Part shown: positions 27,905 to 36,971 of the stretch, one piece after another
How positions within the stretch are numbered: the first letter of the stretch is position 1
Layout: each line of letters starts with the position of its first letter
NCBI GenBank assembly: GCA_022448265.1
Contig: JAKVCC010000004.1
Span: forward strand, 62,001-126,000
Direction of reading: 5' to 3'
DNA: 64,000 nucleotides
From: Pirellulales bacterium
Lineage (GTDB): Bacteria; Planctomycetota; Planctomycetia; Pirellulales; Lacipirellulaceae
Notes under the pieces: model-generated
What the model was told of the DNA's origin: nothing
What the model saw: the letters and a program-made list of their open reading frames with translations, nothing else
The model's database searches: none
Program-made: the position numbers and the translations under genes

Positions 27905-28990
27905 CACGGCCGCTGAAGGACTGTCTTTGCCAAACTGGGTGATCCAAAGAAATGGCTGCCCTTGCTCGTCAACACGAAAGTCGGTGGCCAGTCGGGCCTG
28001 GCTGGCAAGGTGGTCCAGCACGCCCTTGAGATATGTCTTCCGGCGGTCCATTTGGATAATCGCTTGCTCCGGCACGAGTTTTCGTTTTCGTAGCATCCAC
28101 TGATCGAACACGACGGGAAGTTGGATGCGTGTTTCAAGTGCATCCAGCGCCTGAGTGAACGTGTAATCATTCACCTCGATAGTGAGCTTTTCGAATAACT
28201 GTGGCGCTACCAGTCGAATGTTTTTCCCCGATTTCCAGCCTGTCGGCCATGCATCGCGCTCTCGTTCGTAGACCGCGATCGAAAGCCGCAATGTTTTACC
28301 GCGCGGTTGTTCAGGTCGCAGGACCAGACCGTGCTCTCGGAGAGCAATTGCCAGGGCCGTTCCGATGCTGATGCCTTTGAGTTCTGTCTTTACCGGGAGT
28401 GCGAGAGGTTCTCGGGTCGGCGGCAAACGGATTACTGGCACCACAAGGGTTTTTTCCAAGCGGGCCAGCAGTTCGTCCCCCGTGCGGCTTTGGGTCGGGA
28501 AGTCAATCGAAGGCGCCAGGCTGGCAAAAACGGTGCGAAACTGCTTTTCTGTGAGGTCAAACCGCCCTCGCGGCACCTGGTTGTGTGCAGTCTCCAGGGG
28601 CAACTGCTGAAAATAATCTTGCAAGGCCCGCTGGTCCCTAAAAAGGAAACGCCGCTTGGGCAGTACCAGCTCGTTTTGTCGGCTAAGAATTGCGAGTACC
28701 TGGTAGCGCGCAGCAGAACCGATCTGGTGCGCGGCAACCTTCGGTTGGTCTTTGGGTCGGATTTTGCGCATGCGGACAGTGGCCAGGCCCATTTTCCCGA
28801 GCAGCATCGTCCACTCCTGGGGGGCTGTGAGGGATGCGCCTGCTTCGATAGCCACTTCCAGATCGATGGGCAGGCGCGCATTTGCGATTGCGCTGTAGAG
28901 CCACGTACTTGCGCCGACAGTAGCTATAAACAAAAATCGTGAGATCTTTAGCCACAGCGACGCGGTCGGTGATGCAGGAAAGCGAACCAT
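27896..28990 (-). CDS. Signal-anchored hypothetical protein with an STN-like region
   Basis: A 364-residue protein with an N-terminal hydrophobic segment at about 10-34 (LWLKISRFLFIATVGASTWL), likely a signal peptide or anchor, then a periplasmic domain. The segments LPVKTELKGISIGTALAIAL and LTIEVNDYTFTQALDALETR, the latter followed by LPVVFDQWMLRKRKL, recall secretin/TonB short N-terminal repeats as seen in other planctomycete proteins. No enzyme motif is visible. It converges with pepF and diverges from the sugar isomerase gene across a 176-base gap that holds an inverted repeat. Function unknown. Confidence 0.65.
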   Translation of the reverse strand: MVRFPASPTASLWLKISRFLFIATVGASTWLYSAIANARLPIDLEVAIEAGASLTAPQEWTMLLGKMGLATVRMRKIRPKDQPKVAAHQIGSAARYQVLAILSRQNELVLPKRRFLFRDQRALQDYFQQLPLETAHNQVPRGRFDLTEKQFRTVFASLAPSIDFPTQSRTGDELLARLEKTLVVPVIRLPPTREPLALPVKTELKGISIGTALAIALREHGLVLRPEQPRGKTLRLSIAVYERERDAWPTGWKSGKNIRLVAPQLFEKLTIEVNDYTFTQALDALETRIQLPVVFDQWMLRKRKLVPEQAIIQMDRRKTYLKGVLDHLASQARLATDFRVDEQGQPFLWITQFGKDSPSAAVSQ

Positions 28991-29059
28991 AGTATCGCAA
29001 GTATAGCACTGTCGTGGGGATCGTCCCTTTTTAAGGGCCCCTAGCCGACAACACTTGTT

Positions 29060-29080
29060 AAGCGTTACAATTTAACGCTT
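29060..29080. promoter_or_regulatory. Inverted repeat in a divergent promoter region, possible operator
   Basis: A perfect palindrome AAGCGTTA / TAACGCTT with a 5-base spacer, between the divergent genes at 28990 and 29167. A smaller CCCTT-TTT-AAGGG hairpin lies just left at 29025-29037. The dyad symmetry and AT-rich centre fit a repressor or LacI/GntR-type binding site for the sugar isomerase gene, but no cognate regulator is in the window. Confidence 0.35.
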
Positions 29081-29166
29081 TCTGGCAAGCTTTTTTCTGA
29101 TCAAGGGCTATCAAAGTCGCTAGCTCGTAGAGTATGTGGTGATAAAGTAAAAGAAGGAGCATTTGT

Positions 29167-30165
29167 ATGTCGCGTCCCGTCACGTTGTTTACCGGCCAGT
29201 GGGCTGATTTGCCGTTGGATGATCTGGCCCGCAAGGCGGGTGATTTTGGTTACGACGGCCTGGAGTTGGCTTGCTGGGGTGATCATTTTGACGTGCAGCA
29301 AGCGGTTGAGGACGACGGTTATACCGATGCGAAACGTGAGCAACTGGAACGTCACGATTTGCAGTGCCACGCGATCAGTGCCCACCTCGTTGGCCAGGCC
29401 GTGTGCGATCCTGTTGATCCCCGCCACCAGGCCATTCTTCCAGATTTTATTTGGGGGGACGGCGATCCAGCCGGGGTGAATCAGCGGGCCGCTGAAGAAA
29501 TGAAGAATTCGGCCCGCGCGGCGCAGCGTCTGGGAGTGGATGTGGTCAACGGATTCACCGGTTCGGGAATTTGGCATATGCTTTATTCTTTTCCGCCCGT
29601 CCCCGAATCAATGATTGATCAAGGATATGCCGACTTCGCGGCGGCGTGGAATCCGATTCTTGATGTGTTTGGCGAGTGCGGAGTTCGCTTTGCGCTGGAG
29701 GTTCATCCCACCGAGATTGCCTTCGACATTTACACGGCGAAGCGGGCTCTTGAGGCCATAGGCCATCGGGAAGAGTTTGGCTTCAACTTCGATCCGAGCC
29801 ATCTGATATGGCAGGGCGTTGATCCGGTGGAGTTTATTCGTGAGTTTCCCGATCGCATCTACCACGTACACGTTAAAGACGCGATCGTCACACTCAACGG
29901 CAAGAGTGGTATTCTTGCTAGTCATCTGAACTTCGGCGATGCGCGGCGGGGCTGGGATTTTCGTTCACCGGGTCGCGGGGGTGTGAATTTTGAAGAGATC
30001 ATTCGAGCGCTGAATGATATTGGCTATGGCGGACCGTTGAGCGTCGAATGGGAAGATGCCCGCATGGACCGCGAACACGGTGCCCGCGAGGCGTGTGAGA
30101 TGGTGCGCCGTCTGGACTTCACGCCGTCGAACGTTTTGTTCGATGCCGCATTTGGAGAGGGTTGA
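29167..30165 (+). CDS. Sugar phosphate isomerase/epimerase (xylose isomerase-like TIM barrel)
   Basis: A 332-residue cytosolic enzyme with a good ribosome binding site (AAGGAG, 8 nt before ATG). It shows the family's metal-binding pattern: Glu in [14 protein letters not shown], Asp/His in [12 protein letters not shown], His in IYHVHVKDA and Glu in [17 protein letters not shown] near the C-terminus. The [18 protein letters not shown] start is typical of planctomycete sets that probably act on inositol-type or keto sugars. The exact substrate is unknown. The window's first feature is the tail of a related gene. Confidence 0.88.
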   Translation: MSRPVTLFTGQWADLPLDDLARKAGDFGYDGLELACWGDHFDVQQAVEDDGYTDAKREQLERHDLQCHAISAHLVGQAVCDPVDPRHQAILPDFIWGDGDPAGVNQRAAEEMKNSARAAQRLGVDVVNGFTGSGIWHMLYSFPPVPESMIDQGYADFAAAWNPILDVFGECGVRFALEVHPTEIAFDIYTAKRALEAIGHREEFGFNFDPSHLIWQGVDPVEFIREFPDRIYHVHVKDAIVTLNGKSGILASHLNFGDARRGWDFRSPGRGGVNFEEIIRALNDIGYGGPLSVEWEDARMDREHGAREACEMVRRLDFTPSNVLFDAAFGEG

Positions 30166-30404
30166 GTTGATTCTGCACCGTGGTCGAGAGTGTTCTGGAT
30201 CTCTTAGGGAGCCTCCTTGCGGACTGGTCCCCGCCCGCCCGCTCGCAAGCTCCCCTCCGGGCCCTTTCCCCGCGAAATTCCTGGATGGGCTCTTGGTAAA
30301 GCGGGTGAGAGTTGGAGTCCAATAGTTTGGTGTATGCTAGAGAGTCGAATGCCGGTCAGTTTCACATCGGGCTTCGAGACCAGGTTCCCTCAGCGCACTC
30401 TCGG

Positions 30405-31712
30405 ATGGTGGTCGTGCGGCGAAATTCTTTTTTCCTTCCGGCTTTCGCACTGCTCTTAAGTGGATTGCCAACCCAGACCTCGACGACTTTTGGCCAGCGG
30501 TTGTACGTGGCCGCCGATGTTTGTACGGAGCACAAGCCCCCGACCCACCGCGATGTGGCGGAAGCGGCTAGCTTGTATCAACAAGCGCGAGTGGCTTGCG
30601 AGCAGGGTGACGTGGGAGCGGCATTGAAGCTGGTGGGTTGCGCGCTTGCAGCCGACCCCGACCATGCGGGTGCTCGGCGGGTTCTGGGTTATGGCCGCAG
30701 TGGCAACGCATGGGCAGGTCGATATGCAGCGCGCCGCTTGGAAAGAGGCGAAATTTGGCATCCAGAATTTGGCTGGATTTGGGCCGAAGACCGCCCGCGC
30801 TGGGAGGCAGGTGAGCGTCGCCTGGGGGATAGATGGATTTCGGAATCCGACGATAACCGTCGCCACAAGGCTATCGCGGCGGGCTGGCAGATACGCACCG
30901 ATCACTTTCGTGTGGTTACCAATCATAGCCGCCAAGCGGCGGCCCAATTGGCCACGCGCTTGGAATGTCTTTACCAGATCTGGCAGCAGCAATTCGGCGG
31001 TTTCTTTTTGAGTCCCGCGGAGCTGCTCAAGCGGTTTGATGGCAAAGAAACCAGCGGATATCGCGGGAAGCCATTTCAAGTGGTCTATTACCGCAATCGC
31101 GAGCAGTACAACGAGGCCTTGCGCCGCCAGCAGCCGCGGATAGAGATGACGTTGGGCATCTATTTTGACACCACGCGTGAGACGCACTTTTTTTCCGGAG
31201 ACGATCAGGACGCGGGAACGATCTACCACGAAGCCATCCATCAGTTTTTTCAGGAGTCGGTCCGCTCGGTGCGCAGCGTAGGCGGACTGGCTAACGCCTG
31301 GATCATCGAAGGCGTTGCCTGCTACTTCGAGTCGTTGGTAGAGCACGGAGATGCGGTGATGGGGCACTACTATACTTTGGGGACCGCCGGGGCAGGCCGG
31401 CTGCCAGCGGCCCGGCATCGACTATTTGTCGACGAATTTTACCTTCCACTAGCAGAACTTTGCGAATTGGGAATGACTGACTTCCAGCGGCGCGATGACC
31501 TCGCTAGGCTCTATAGTCAGGCGGCGGGGTTGGCGACATTTTTGATGCACTACCAGGAGGGCCGGTACCGGACAGCCCTGGTCGAGTGGCTTAAGCTCAT
31601 CTATACGGGCGGGGACAAAATCAGTACGCTCTGCGATCTTACGGGGCGCAGTTTTGACGATTTGGATAGGGAGTACCGAAAATTTCTGGAGCAGCACTCC
31701 GTTGAGCGATAG
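30405..31712 (+). CDS. Secreted metallopeptidase, DUF1570-like
   Basis: About 435 residues from ATG 30405, selected because a signal peptide starts there (MVVVRRNSFFLPAFALLLSG, cut near FG-Q); the frame is open back to 30312 without a usable N-terminus. A short TPR-like pair occupies about 45-100. The DUF1570-type domain contains HEAIH at 275-279 and WIIEGVACYFESL with Glu302, a gluzincin arrangement. The preceding FQVVYYRNREQYNEALRRQQ and GIYFDTTRETHFF segments are usual in this family. It is a periplasmic or surface protein with unknown substrate and the second member of its type here (first at 13211). Confidence 0.75.
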   Translation: MVVVRRNSFFLPAFALLLSGLPTQTSTTFGQRLYVAADVCTEHKPPTHRDVAEAASLYQQARVACEQGDVGAALKLVGCALAADPDHAGARRVLGYGRSGNAWAGRYAARRLERGEIWHPEFGWIWAEDRPRWEAGERRLGDRWISESDDNRRHKAIAAGWQIRTDHFRVVTNHSRQAAAQLATRLECLYQIWQQQFGGFFLSPAELLKRFDGKETSGYRGKPFQVVYYRNREQYNEALRRQQPRIEMTLGIYFDTTRETHFFSGDDQDAGTIYHEAIHQFFQESVRSVRSVGGLANAWIIEGVACYFESLVEHGDAVMGHYYTLGTAGAGRLPAARHRLFVDEFYLPLAELCELGMTDFQRRDDLARLYSQAAGLATFLMHYQEGRYRTALVEWLKLIYTGGDKISTLCDLTGRSFDDLDREYRKFLEQHSVER

Positions 31713-31794
31713 GCCCCAAACCATAAACGCCGCGCAACGAACTTACGTGATTAACCGCAAGTCGTAACCCACAATCGTTAAGGAGCCGTCTGTT

Positions 31795-31917
31795 GTGATA
31801 ACTGTCATCTCGCACATCACCCCGTTTGAAGTACCGGCCGGCATGCTGTTAATGGCGTGCGGCTTTGTTTTGGGAGCCATGACAGCTCGAGTCTGGCAAC
31901 GCTTTCGTGCCGGTTAG
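31795..31917 (+). CDS. Membrane microprotein, 40 residues
   Basis: A short gene with GTG start preceded by AAGGAG at about 9 nt. The product begins MITVISHITPFEVPAGML and contains one hydrophobic helix (GMLLMACGFVLGAMTARV) with a basic tail (WQRFRAG). Such TPFEhPAG microproteins seem to recur in planctomycetes, by memory only. Its role is unknown. It sits 82 bases after the metallopeptidase stop and about 220 bases before tRNA-His. Confidence 0.55.
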   Translation: MITVISHITPFEVPAGMLLMACGFVLGAMTARVWQRFRAG

Positions 31918-32138
31918 CAGCCGGTCGTTTGGCTTTTAGGATCAGTGCACTTGCATGCCTGTTTTGCGCGGGACTCTCCGCCCAATCTTAGCGTGCAACT
32001 CTGATCTCTCATTGGTGCCAGCAAGGACGCAACCACTGCCCACAAATCGGGGGTTCGCCAAGCAGCTGCCGTATAGGGCTCGCTGCCAACTTGACCGGCA
32101 AACTGGGCAGTTGTACGATCAAAAGCTTCAAGCATGTG

Positions 32139-32212
32139 GTGGCTGTAGCTCAGCTGGTTAGAGCGCCGGATTGTGATTCCGGAGGTCGTGGGTTCGAGTC
32201 CCATTAGCCACC
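32139..32212 (+). tRNA. tRNA-His (GTG anticodon)
   Basis: Full cloverleaf: acceptor GTGGCTG paired with TAGCCAC, D arm GCTC, anticodon stem CCGGA/TCCGG with loop TTGTGAT (anticodon at 32173-32175), variable GAGGTC, T arm GTGGG-TTCGAGT-CCCAT. A G at 32138 faces the discriminator C at 32212, the extra G-1:C73 pair that is the histidine identity element. CCA is not encoded. Confidence 0.96.
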
Positions 32213-32229
32213 CTTTTGTAATCCCAAGC

Positions 32230-32257
32230 CCCGAACAATTTGCGGGTTTTTCTTTTT
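32230..32257 (+). terminator. Weak rho-independent terminator after tRNA-His
   Basis: A short CCCG/CGGG stem around an AACAATTTG loop is followed directly by TTTTTCTTTTT. The stem is only four pairs, so strength is doubtful, but its position 18 bases after the tRNA and the long T-run fit a terminator. Confidence 0.4.
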
Positions 32258-32372
32258 GCGCCCTATCCTGCCCTCACTTCAGACTTGGGTAGGCATGGGC
32301 ACTTAGTCAGGCACGAGGACCTAGTTCAGGACAGATAGTCGAGGGCGGTGGAAAGCAAGGAAGGCAGCGGCC

Positions 32373-32750
32373 ATGGAGTTGATCGACCAACTGAGCGCAC
32401 AGCTGGGAATCTCACGCCGTCAGGCGGCGGGAGGGGCGGGATTGTTGCTGGAGTTTGTCCAGCAGCGGCTGGAGCCTGAGGACTTTGTCTTGGTGGCTGA
32501 TGCCGTGCCCGCCATCTCCGACATCATCGGCAAAGCGCCAAGAATCCACCACCGTCAGCCCCGTCCACTGCGGGAAGAGCTTAGCCGCTGGTTTGGAGGC
32601 TTGGGCGGCTTGGCCGACTTGGTCTGGCCCTTTGAAACGCTTGGCTGCAATAAGACCACCCTTGTCAGCATGGTAGGCGCTCTGGTTGGTTTCTTTCACG
32701 AAAAAGGTGGCGATGAAGTGGCATCGTTGCTAGAAGGTGTGCTTCGATGA
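32373..32750 (+). CDS. DUF2780 (VcgC/VcgE-like) protein
   Basis: A 125-residue protein resembling DUF2780: MELIDQLSAQLGISRRQAAG, GLLLEFVQQRLEPEDF and, near the C-terminus, TTLVSMVGALVGFFHEKGGD. It has no signal peptide or membrane helix and is mostly helical with Gly-rich hinges. Members have no proven function. The start ATG 32373 has a GGAAGG-like sequence upstream. It sits alone between tRNA-His and a decayed ATPase gene. Confidence 0.68.
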   Translation: MELIDQLSAQLGISRRQAAGGAGLLLEFVQQRLEPEDFVLVADAVPAISDIIGKAPRIHHRQPRPLREELSRWFGGLGGLADLVWPFETLGCNKTTLVSMVGALVGFFHEKGGDEVASLLEGVLR

Positions 32751-32921
32751 CAGTTTAATGCGATAGCTCCCATTTAAAAACCATTAGCCGGCAGCTACGA
32801 GCCTCAAGAATTTTTATCTCAAACCGAGGCGAAAACGGGTTCTCGTGCCTTTGTTGAAACGGTTCCTCTATCCAGGCTAGAATCTTATTTCGCCTAAAGA
32901 CCATGCTTAAGATTGCGACCT

Positions 32922-33155
32922 ATGCCCGACTACGAAAAAATGGGTTTCTTTTAGCTGGGTGGTAAGCACGATCTTGTAGCGGGTGAAACACGGGACAAGC
33001 TGATCCTTTATAATAGTAAAGACTTGACGACGCACGCCATTTGCGTCGACATGACCGGCAGCGGGAAGATGGGCCTTTGCTTGTCGTTTATTGAAGAAGC
33101 GGGCCGATCCCGACGGTACGTGCCGGCTGAAATGCTAAGCGACGGGTTTCGGTAG
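32922..33155 (+). pseudogene. Remnant of a HerA/DUF87-type P-loop ATPase gene
   Basis: Read from ATG 32922, the frame gives MPDYEKMGFF, then a TAG at codon 11, then [40 protein letters not shown] and SFIEEAG before losing similarity and stopping at 33153. This matches by eye the N-terminus of planctomycete HerA-like ATP-binding proteins (MPDYEKLG-FYLG; VGMTGSGKTG-CL). The Walker A Thr after Lys is changed to Met, there is an in-frame stop, and the rest of the several-hundred-residue protein is absent, so it is a dead fragment. The assignment is from memory of the family. Confidence 0.6.
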
Positions 33156-33206
33156 GCTCAGCCAATTGCACCAAGTACAACTAGCCTAAAAAGTAAAGTA
33201 GAACTG

Positions 33207-33779
33207 ATGTACGTTCCCTGCCATCTCTATCGATCCATTTGCTGGACGACTTGTTTTTTCCTGGTGATTGCCGGTGGCTGCCAGCAGCAGGTCGTTTCGA
33301 AGTTGCGGGGGCAGTGGATTGGTCGTGCCGATACAGCTGAGGCGCAGGAGGCACGCGATAACAAGAAATACGGCAAGTCTCGTGTGGCGAACCCTGCCAT
33401 GGGATCCCAGAAAATTGAGGGTCGAAAAACCGATTGGGAAATGTGGGAAGACGTGGCAGTTATATGGGATTTTTCCAGCGGTAGTGATCTGAAAATGTCG
33501 TTGGCTGACGGTTCGCAATCCATTTCGGGCCGCTGGAGTATTGTCGACACAGGGCCCACCGGTAGCACGATCGAAGTGCTTACGGGTGATGGCATTGCGA
33601 GCGAAGGGGCTCGCCCCGACGGGGCCCAGCGCCCCGAAACCGAAGCCTGTGTAATTCGTCGTTTTGAGATTGAGCTGGACGAGCGCGACGGTGAGTGCGT
33701 CGGTTTTTTGCTGTACGAAGTGGCGGCAGACCGACAACTGGGAGCACTCTATTTCCGTCGTCCTATCGACGCGGACTAG
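33207..33779 (+). CDS. Hypothetical lipoprotein
   Basis: A 190-residue protein with a lipoprotein signal: hydrophobic CWTTCFFLVIAGGC with a lipobox ending at about Cys25. The mature part is a small beta-rich domain (LRGQWIGRADTAEAQEARDN, WEDVAVIWDFSSGSDLKMSL, GRWSIVDTGPTGSTIEV), resembling the lipocalin-like folds of many small planctomycete lipoproteins in which a W-x-G motif opens the barrel. Function unknown; membrane attachment is inferred. It is followed after 30 bases by another hypothetical gene on the same strand. Confidence 0.7.
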   Translation: MYVPCHLYRSICWTTCFFLVIAGGCQQQVVSKLRGQWIGRADTAEAQEARDNKKYGKSRVANPAMGSQKIEGRKTDWEMWEDVAVIWDFSSGSDLKMSLADGSQSISGRWSIVDTGPTGSTIEVLTGDGIASEGARPDGAQRPETEACVIRRFEIELDERDGECVGFLLYEVAADRQLGALYFRRPIDAD

Positions 33780-33809
33780 CCCAGAGTTGTTTGCTACGGA
33801 GCCATTATC

Positions 33810-34448
33810 ATGTCGGAACGCGAACGTTGGATCGTCTATCCCTTGTTGTTCTTCGCTTTGGGTGCCGCACTACGCGACAAGGTCACACAACGGGTTGAGT
33901 CGAAGGAAATCCTTTGCCAGCGTCTCAGAATCGTCGATCAGCACGATTCCAACGTTGTTTTGGCGGAAGTCGGTGCAAGCCGCTTGGGCGACGAAAACGG
34001 CCACCTTCCCAGATCTTTCCTGCGAGTCGATGATATGATGTGTCTGGGGGGCGTCCAATGCGAAGGTTTGAGCGTCGTCAACGAGAAAGACCCTGAGAAT
34101 CCGTTGATCGTATTGGCGACGGGACCGGCGCCGAATTACGAGATCGACAAAGCCCCTAAGCTTATGGGAGTGGTAGTCCTTAGAGACAATGCGAGCGAAC
34201 AGGTGAGTGAACTTCGCGCCGATCAAATCCTGGGTTCTCGGATGGTGTGCAATCAGATTTTTGTGCGCAATCCTGAAAATGGTCGTCCGCTGGTTTACGT
34301 TGGCACCGAAGCAATTCCTGGGATCTCTTTGAACGACGAAGATCCAGGGGTGTCGCACCAAGGGGTGATTGTTCTTAACAACCAGCACCTGGGCCTGCGA
34401 TTGGCTCCGCCAACTGCAACGCAGCCAAGTAGGAGCGAAGCTCCCTAG
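33810..34448 (+). CDS. Hypothetical protein with repeated beta motifs
   Basis: A 212-residue protein. Residues 8-25 (IVYPLLFFALGAALRDK) form a weak membrane anchor. The body holds three similar units, each starting with Cys: CQRLRIVDQHDSNVVLAEVG, CEGLSVVNEKDPENPLIVLA and CNQIFVRNPENGRPLVYVGT. The pattern suggests a small beta-helix or stacked strands. There is no enzyme motif. The start ATG 33810 follows the lipoprotein gene by 30 bases, so they probably form a pair. I know no characterised homologue. Confidence 0.65.
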   Translation: MSERERWIVYPLLFFALGAALRDKVTQRVESKEILCQRLRIVDQHDSNVVLAEVGASRLGDENGHLPRSFLRVDDMMCLGGVQCEGLSVVNEKDPENPLIVLATGPAPNYEIDKAPKLMGVVVLRDNASEQVSELRADQILGSRMVCNQIFVRNPENGRPLVYVGTEAIPGISLNDEDPGVSHQGVIVLNNQHLGLRLAPPTATQPSRSEAP

Positions 34449-34756
34449 CTCAGGGCTCGCCGCGCTTTGGTTTTCGAACGGGTGAGCAATCCGAGTTCGA
34501 CAAGCTGCGAGCAAGTTTTCCTCTGGGGTGCCGAGCGTGCGATTTCGGTCGGATAAGTTGGCAATTTTTTCCGCTTAAATCACACCTTTCAGTTGCGTTC
34601 CTCCACGCCGAAACGCTACCCTGGAGAAGCTGCATTGCCTGCATTTTTCCGCGAGACCTTTTGTCGGCCTGAGGCAAGCTTGTAGAAGTCCAGCGAAAAC
34701 AAAGAATTCGTGGCAAGCCCAATCTCCTCGAGTCTATTTTCTGGCCGTCCAAAGTT
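34449..34756. other. Intergenic region, no gene seen
   Basis: 308 bases ahead of the FAAL gene. Shadow frames only; no clear promoter or hairpin. Confidence 0.4.
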
Positions 34757-36934
34757 ATGCATGGCAAACAGAACGGTGATTTTTCCAGTTGTTCCGGCCC
34801 AGGCTTGAGTACGCTTGCCGACTTGCTCGACCGGCGCGCGCACCAGTTTCCCCATCGTGTGGCTTTCGTCTATGAGTCGGAGACGGGTGAATCACAGCAG
34901 TGGACCTATGGCGAGCTTCAGCAGCGTGCGCAGACGATTTCCCGGTGGCTGGGAGATCGCTCCGAGCCCGGCGATCGAGCGCTGCTAGTCTATCCGCCCG
35001 GCCTCGATTTTATCGCGTGTTTTTTTGGCTGCGTTTACGCCCGCGTGTTGCCCGTACCGGCCACTTACCCCAAGCCGCGTAGGCCATTACCGCGTGCGGA
35101 CGCAATTGCCCGTGATTGCCAGCCCAGACTGGCACTGACCCACAGTTCTGTTCTTACTGGAATCAACTGGGAACAGCAGTCGCCGGTCATGTCAGACCTG
35201 GCGTGGGAAGCCACCGACGAATTGGACCTGCTGCCGCTATCTGCGGAGTGTTCGCGGCCAGAAACCTCTGCAGACGACCTAGCATACTTGCAGTACACGT
35301 CGGGTTCGACTGCCGATCCGCGCGGGGTGATGATTAGCCATCAAAATGTGCTGCACAATCTTGAATCGATTCGTGTAGGATTCCAGATCACTGCCATCGA
35401 GCAACAGATGCACCCACCGACGGCTGTATTTTGGTTGCCTGCCTATCACGACATGGGATTGATCGGGTGCATCCTGACCCCAATTTACGTGGGCGTAACA
35501 ACCTATCTGATTGCCCCCAACACATTCTTGCGCCGGCCAATGCGTTGGCTCGAATTGATGTCGGAAACGCAAGCGGAAGTGAGCGGAGCACCTAATTTTG
35601 GTTATGAGCTAGCGGTGCAGAAGACTTCTGCCGACCAGCGCAAGGAGCTGGATTTAAGAAACTGGCGATTGGCCTTCTGCGGAGCAGAACCCATTGTCCC
35701 GGACACACTTCGAGATTTTTCCGCTGCATTCCAGCCGTCCGGCTTTCGTTCCGATTCGTTTTATCCTTGTTACGGCATGGCTGAGGCCACGCTGTTGCTG
35801 ACAGGCGGTGAGGGGCCGGCCGAACTGAATGTCCTGCATGTCGACCGCGGTCAGCTTGGCAGTCATCGGGCCGTTCCTGTCCAGGAGACGCATCCGCAGG
35901 CGCATGGGATCGTTGGCTGCGGTGCAACGCTCGACGGGCAGACGCTGAAAATTGTCGAACCGCAGTCTCGTGATCCTTTGCCAGAGGGTCGCGTGGGCGA
36001 AATCTGGGTCCGCGGCGGGAGCGTGGCCCGAGGATATTGGAATCAGGAGGACCAGAGCCGCAAGACTTTTCAGGCGAGGCTTTCCGGCGAAGCATCCGAC
36101 GAATTTCTGCGCACTGGCGATTTGGGTTTTTTCTGGAATGGTCAGCTTTTTGTTACGGGTCGACTCAAGGACGCAATTATTATTCGCGGCTGTAATTATT
36201 ATCCACAAGACATCGAGCGCACCGCACAGCAAGCCCACCCGGCGGTCGGCGAAGGTGTGGCCTTCTCTGTTCCCGGGAAGCGCCAAGAGCGCCTCGTTGT
36301 GGTCCATCAGGTTCACCGCGAGTTTCGTAAAGCGGATCTGGACGAGGTATTGCGCACCATCCGCGCGGAGATCACCGCCGAGCATGATGTGGACCCTGGG
36401 TATATCATACTGATCAGGCCCGTGAGTTTGCCCATCACCTCAAGCGGCAAAGTACAGCGTAACCGTTGCCGAGAACTGTTTTTGGCCGGTGACCTGACAG
36501 TGTTGGCTGAATGGCAGGGACACGACGACCGGGATTCCGGTGTAGACAAAGCGGCTGATGTCGGGCGAGCCGCGACACTGCGGGCAGCTCCGTTCTTGAA
36601 TAATCTGGGGAGCATTCCGCCGGAAGAGCTTCCGGGCGAGGTTCAAGCTTGGCTCATTGAGTGGCTCACAGCAGCCGCGCATTTGAATCCTGGGGCGATG
36701 GGGCCTACCACCCCTTTTGCAGAGTTGGGAATGGACTCGCTGACCGCCGTGGAAAATAGCCAGGAATTGGAGTCAGTGCTGGGGCTGCAGTTGCCGCCGA
36801 TGGTCGTTTGGAGCTTTCCCACGGCTCAGGCTTTAGCGACCTATCTTGCGGAGCAACTGTTGTTGGCGAAAGAGTCTCGCAGCAGTCAACCGAAGGCAGA
36901 CCAGTCTGTTGCCAACACGAGTGCGATCGATTGA
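34757..36934 (+). CDS. Fatty acyl-AMP ligase with C-terminal acyl carrier domain
   Basis: A 725-residue adenylate-forming enzyme that activates a fatty acid as acyl-AMP and probably loads it on its own carrier domain. The P-loop LAYLQYTSGSTADPRGVM, the FWLPAYHDMGLIG motif usual in FAALs, FYPCYGMAEATLLLTGG, and FLRTGDLGFFWNGQLFVTGR then DAIIIRGCNYYPQDIE are all intact. The C-terminus has an ACP: FAELGMDSLTAVENSQELES with the phosphopantetheine Ser. No polyketide synthase or NRPS is nearby, so the acceptor is unknown; it might modify a membrane lipid or a protein. It converges with the TolC-like gene. Confidence 0.9.
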   Translation: MHGKQNGDFSSCSGPGLSTLADLLDRRAHQFPHRVAFVYESETGESQQWTYGELQQRAQTISRWLGDRSEPGDRALLVYPPGLDFIACFFGCVYARVLPVPATYPKPRRPLPRADAIARDCQPRLALTHSSVLTGINWEQQSPVMSDLAWEATDELDLLPLSAECSRPETSADDLAYLQYTSGSTADPRGVMISHQNVLHNLESIRVGFQITAIEQQMHPPTAVFWLPAYHDMGLIGCILTPIYVGVTTYLIAPNTFLRRPMRWLELMSETQAEVSGAPNFGYELAVQKTSADQRKELDLRNWRLAFCGAEPIVPDTLRDFSAAFQPSGFRSDSFYPCYGMAEATLLLTGGEGPAELNVLHVDRGQLGSHRAVPVQETHPQAHGIVGCGATLDGQTLKIVEPQSRDPLPEGRVGEIWVRGGSVARGYWNQEDQSRKTFQARLSGEASDEFLRTGDLGFFWNGQLFVTGRLKDAIIIRGCNYYPQDIERTAQQAHPAVGEGVAFSVPGKRQERLVVVHQVHREFRKADLDEVLRTIRAEITAEHDVDPGYIILIRPVSLPITSSGKVQRNRCRELFLAGDLTVLAEWQGHDDRDSGVDKAADVGRAATLRAAPFLNNLGSIPPEELPGEVQAWLIEWLTAAAHLNPGAMGPTTPFAELGMDSLTAVENSQELESVLGLQLPPMVVWSFPTAQALATYLAEQLLLAKESRSSQPKADQSVANTSAID

Positions 36935-36971
36935 TTTCCAGGCCACTATGGCCTGACTGGGCGAACCGCGA

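Noticed and set aside
30166-30404. GC-rich stretch with CCCGCCCGCCCG runs before the second metallopeptidase
   Set aside because: Looked for a CRISPR-like or minisatellite repeat; no regular unit was found.
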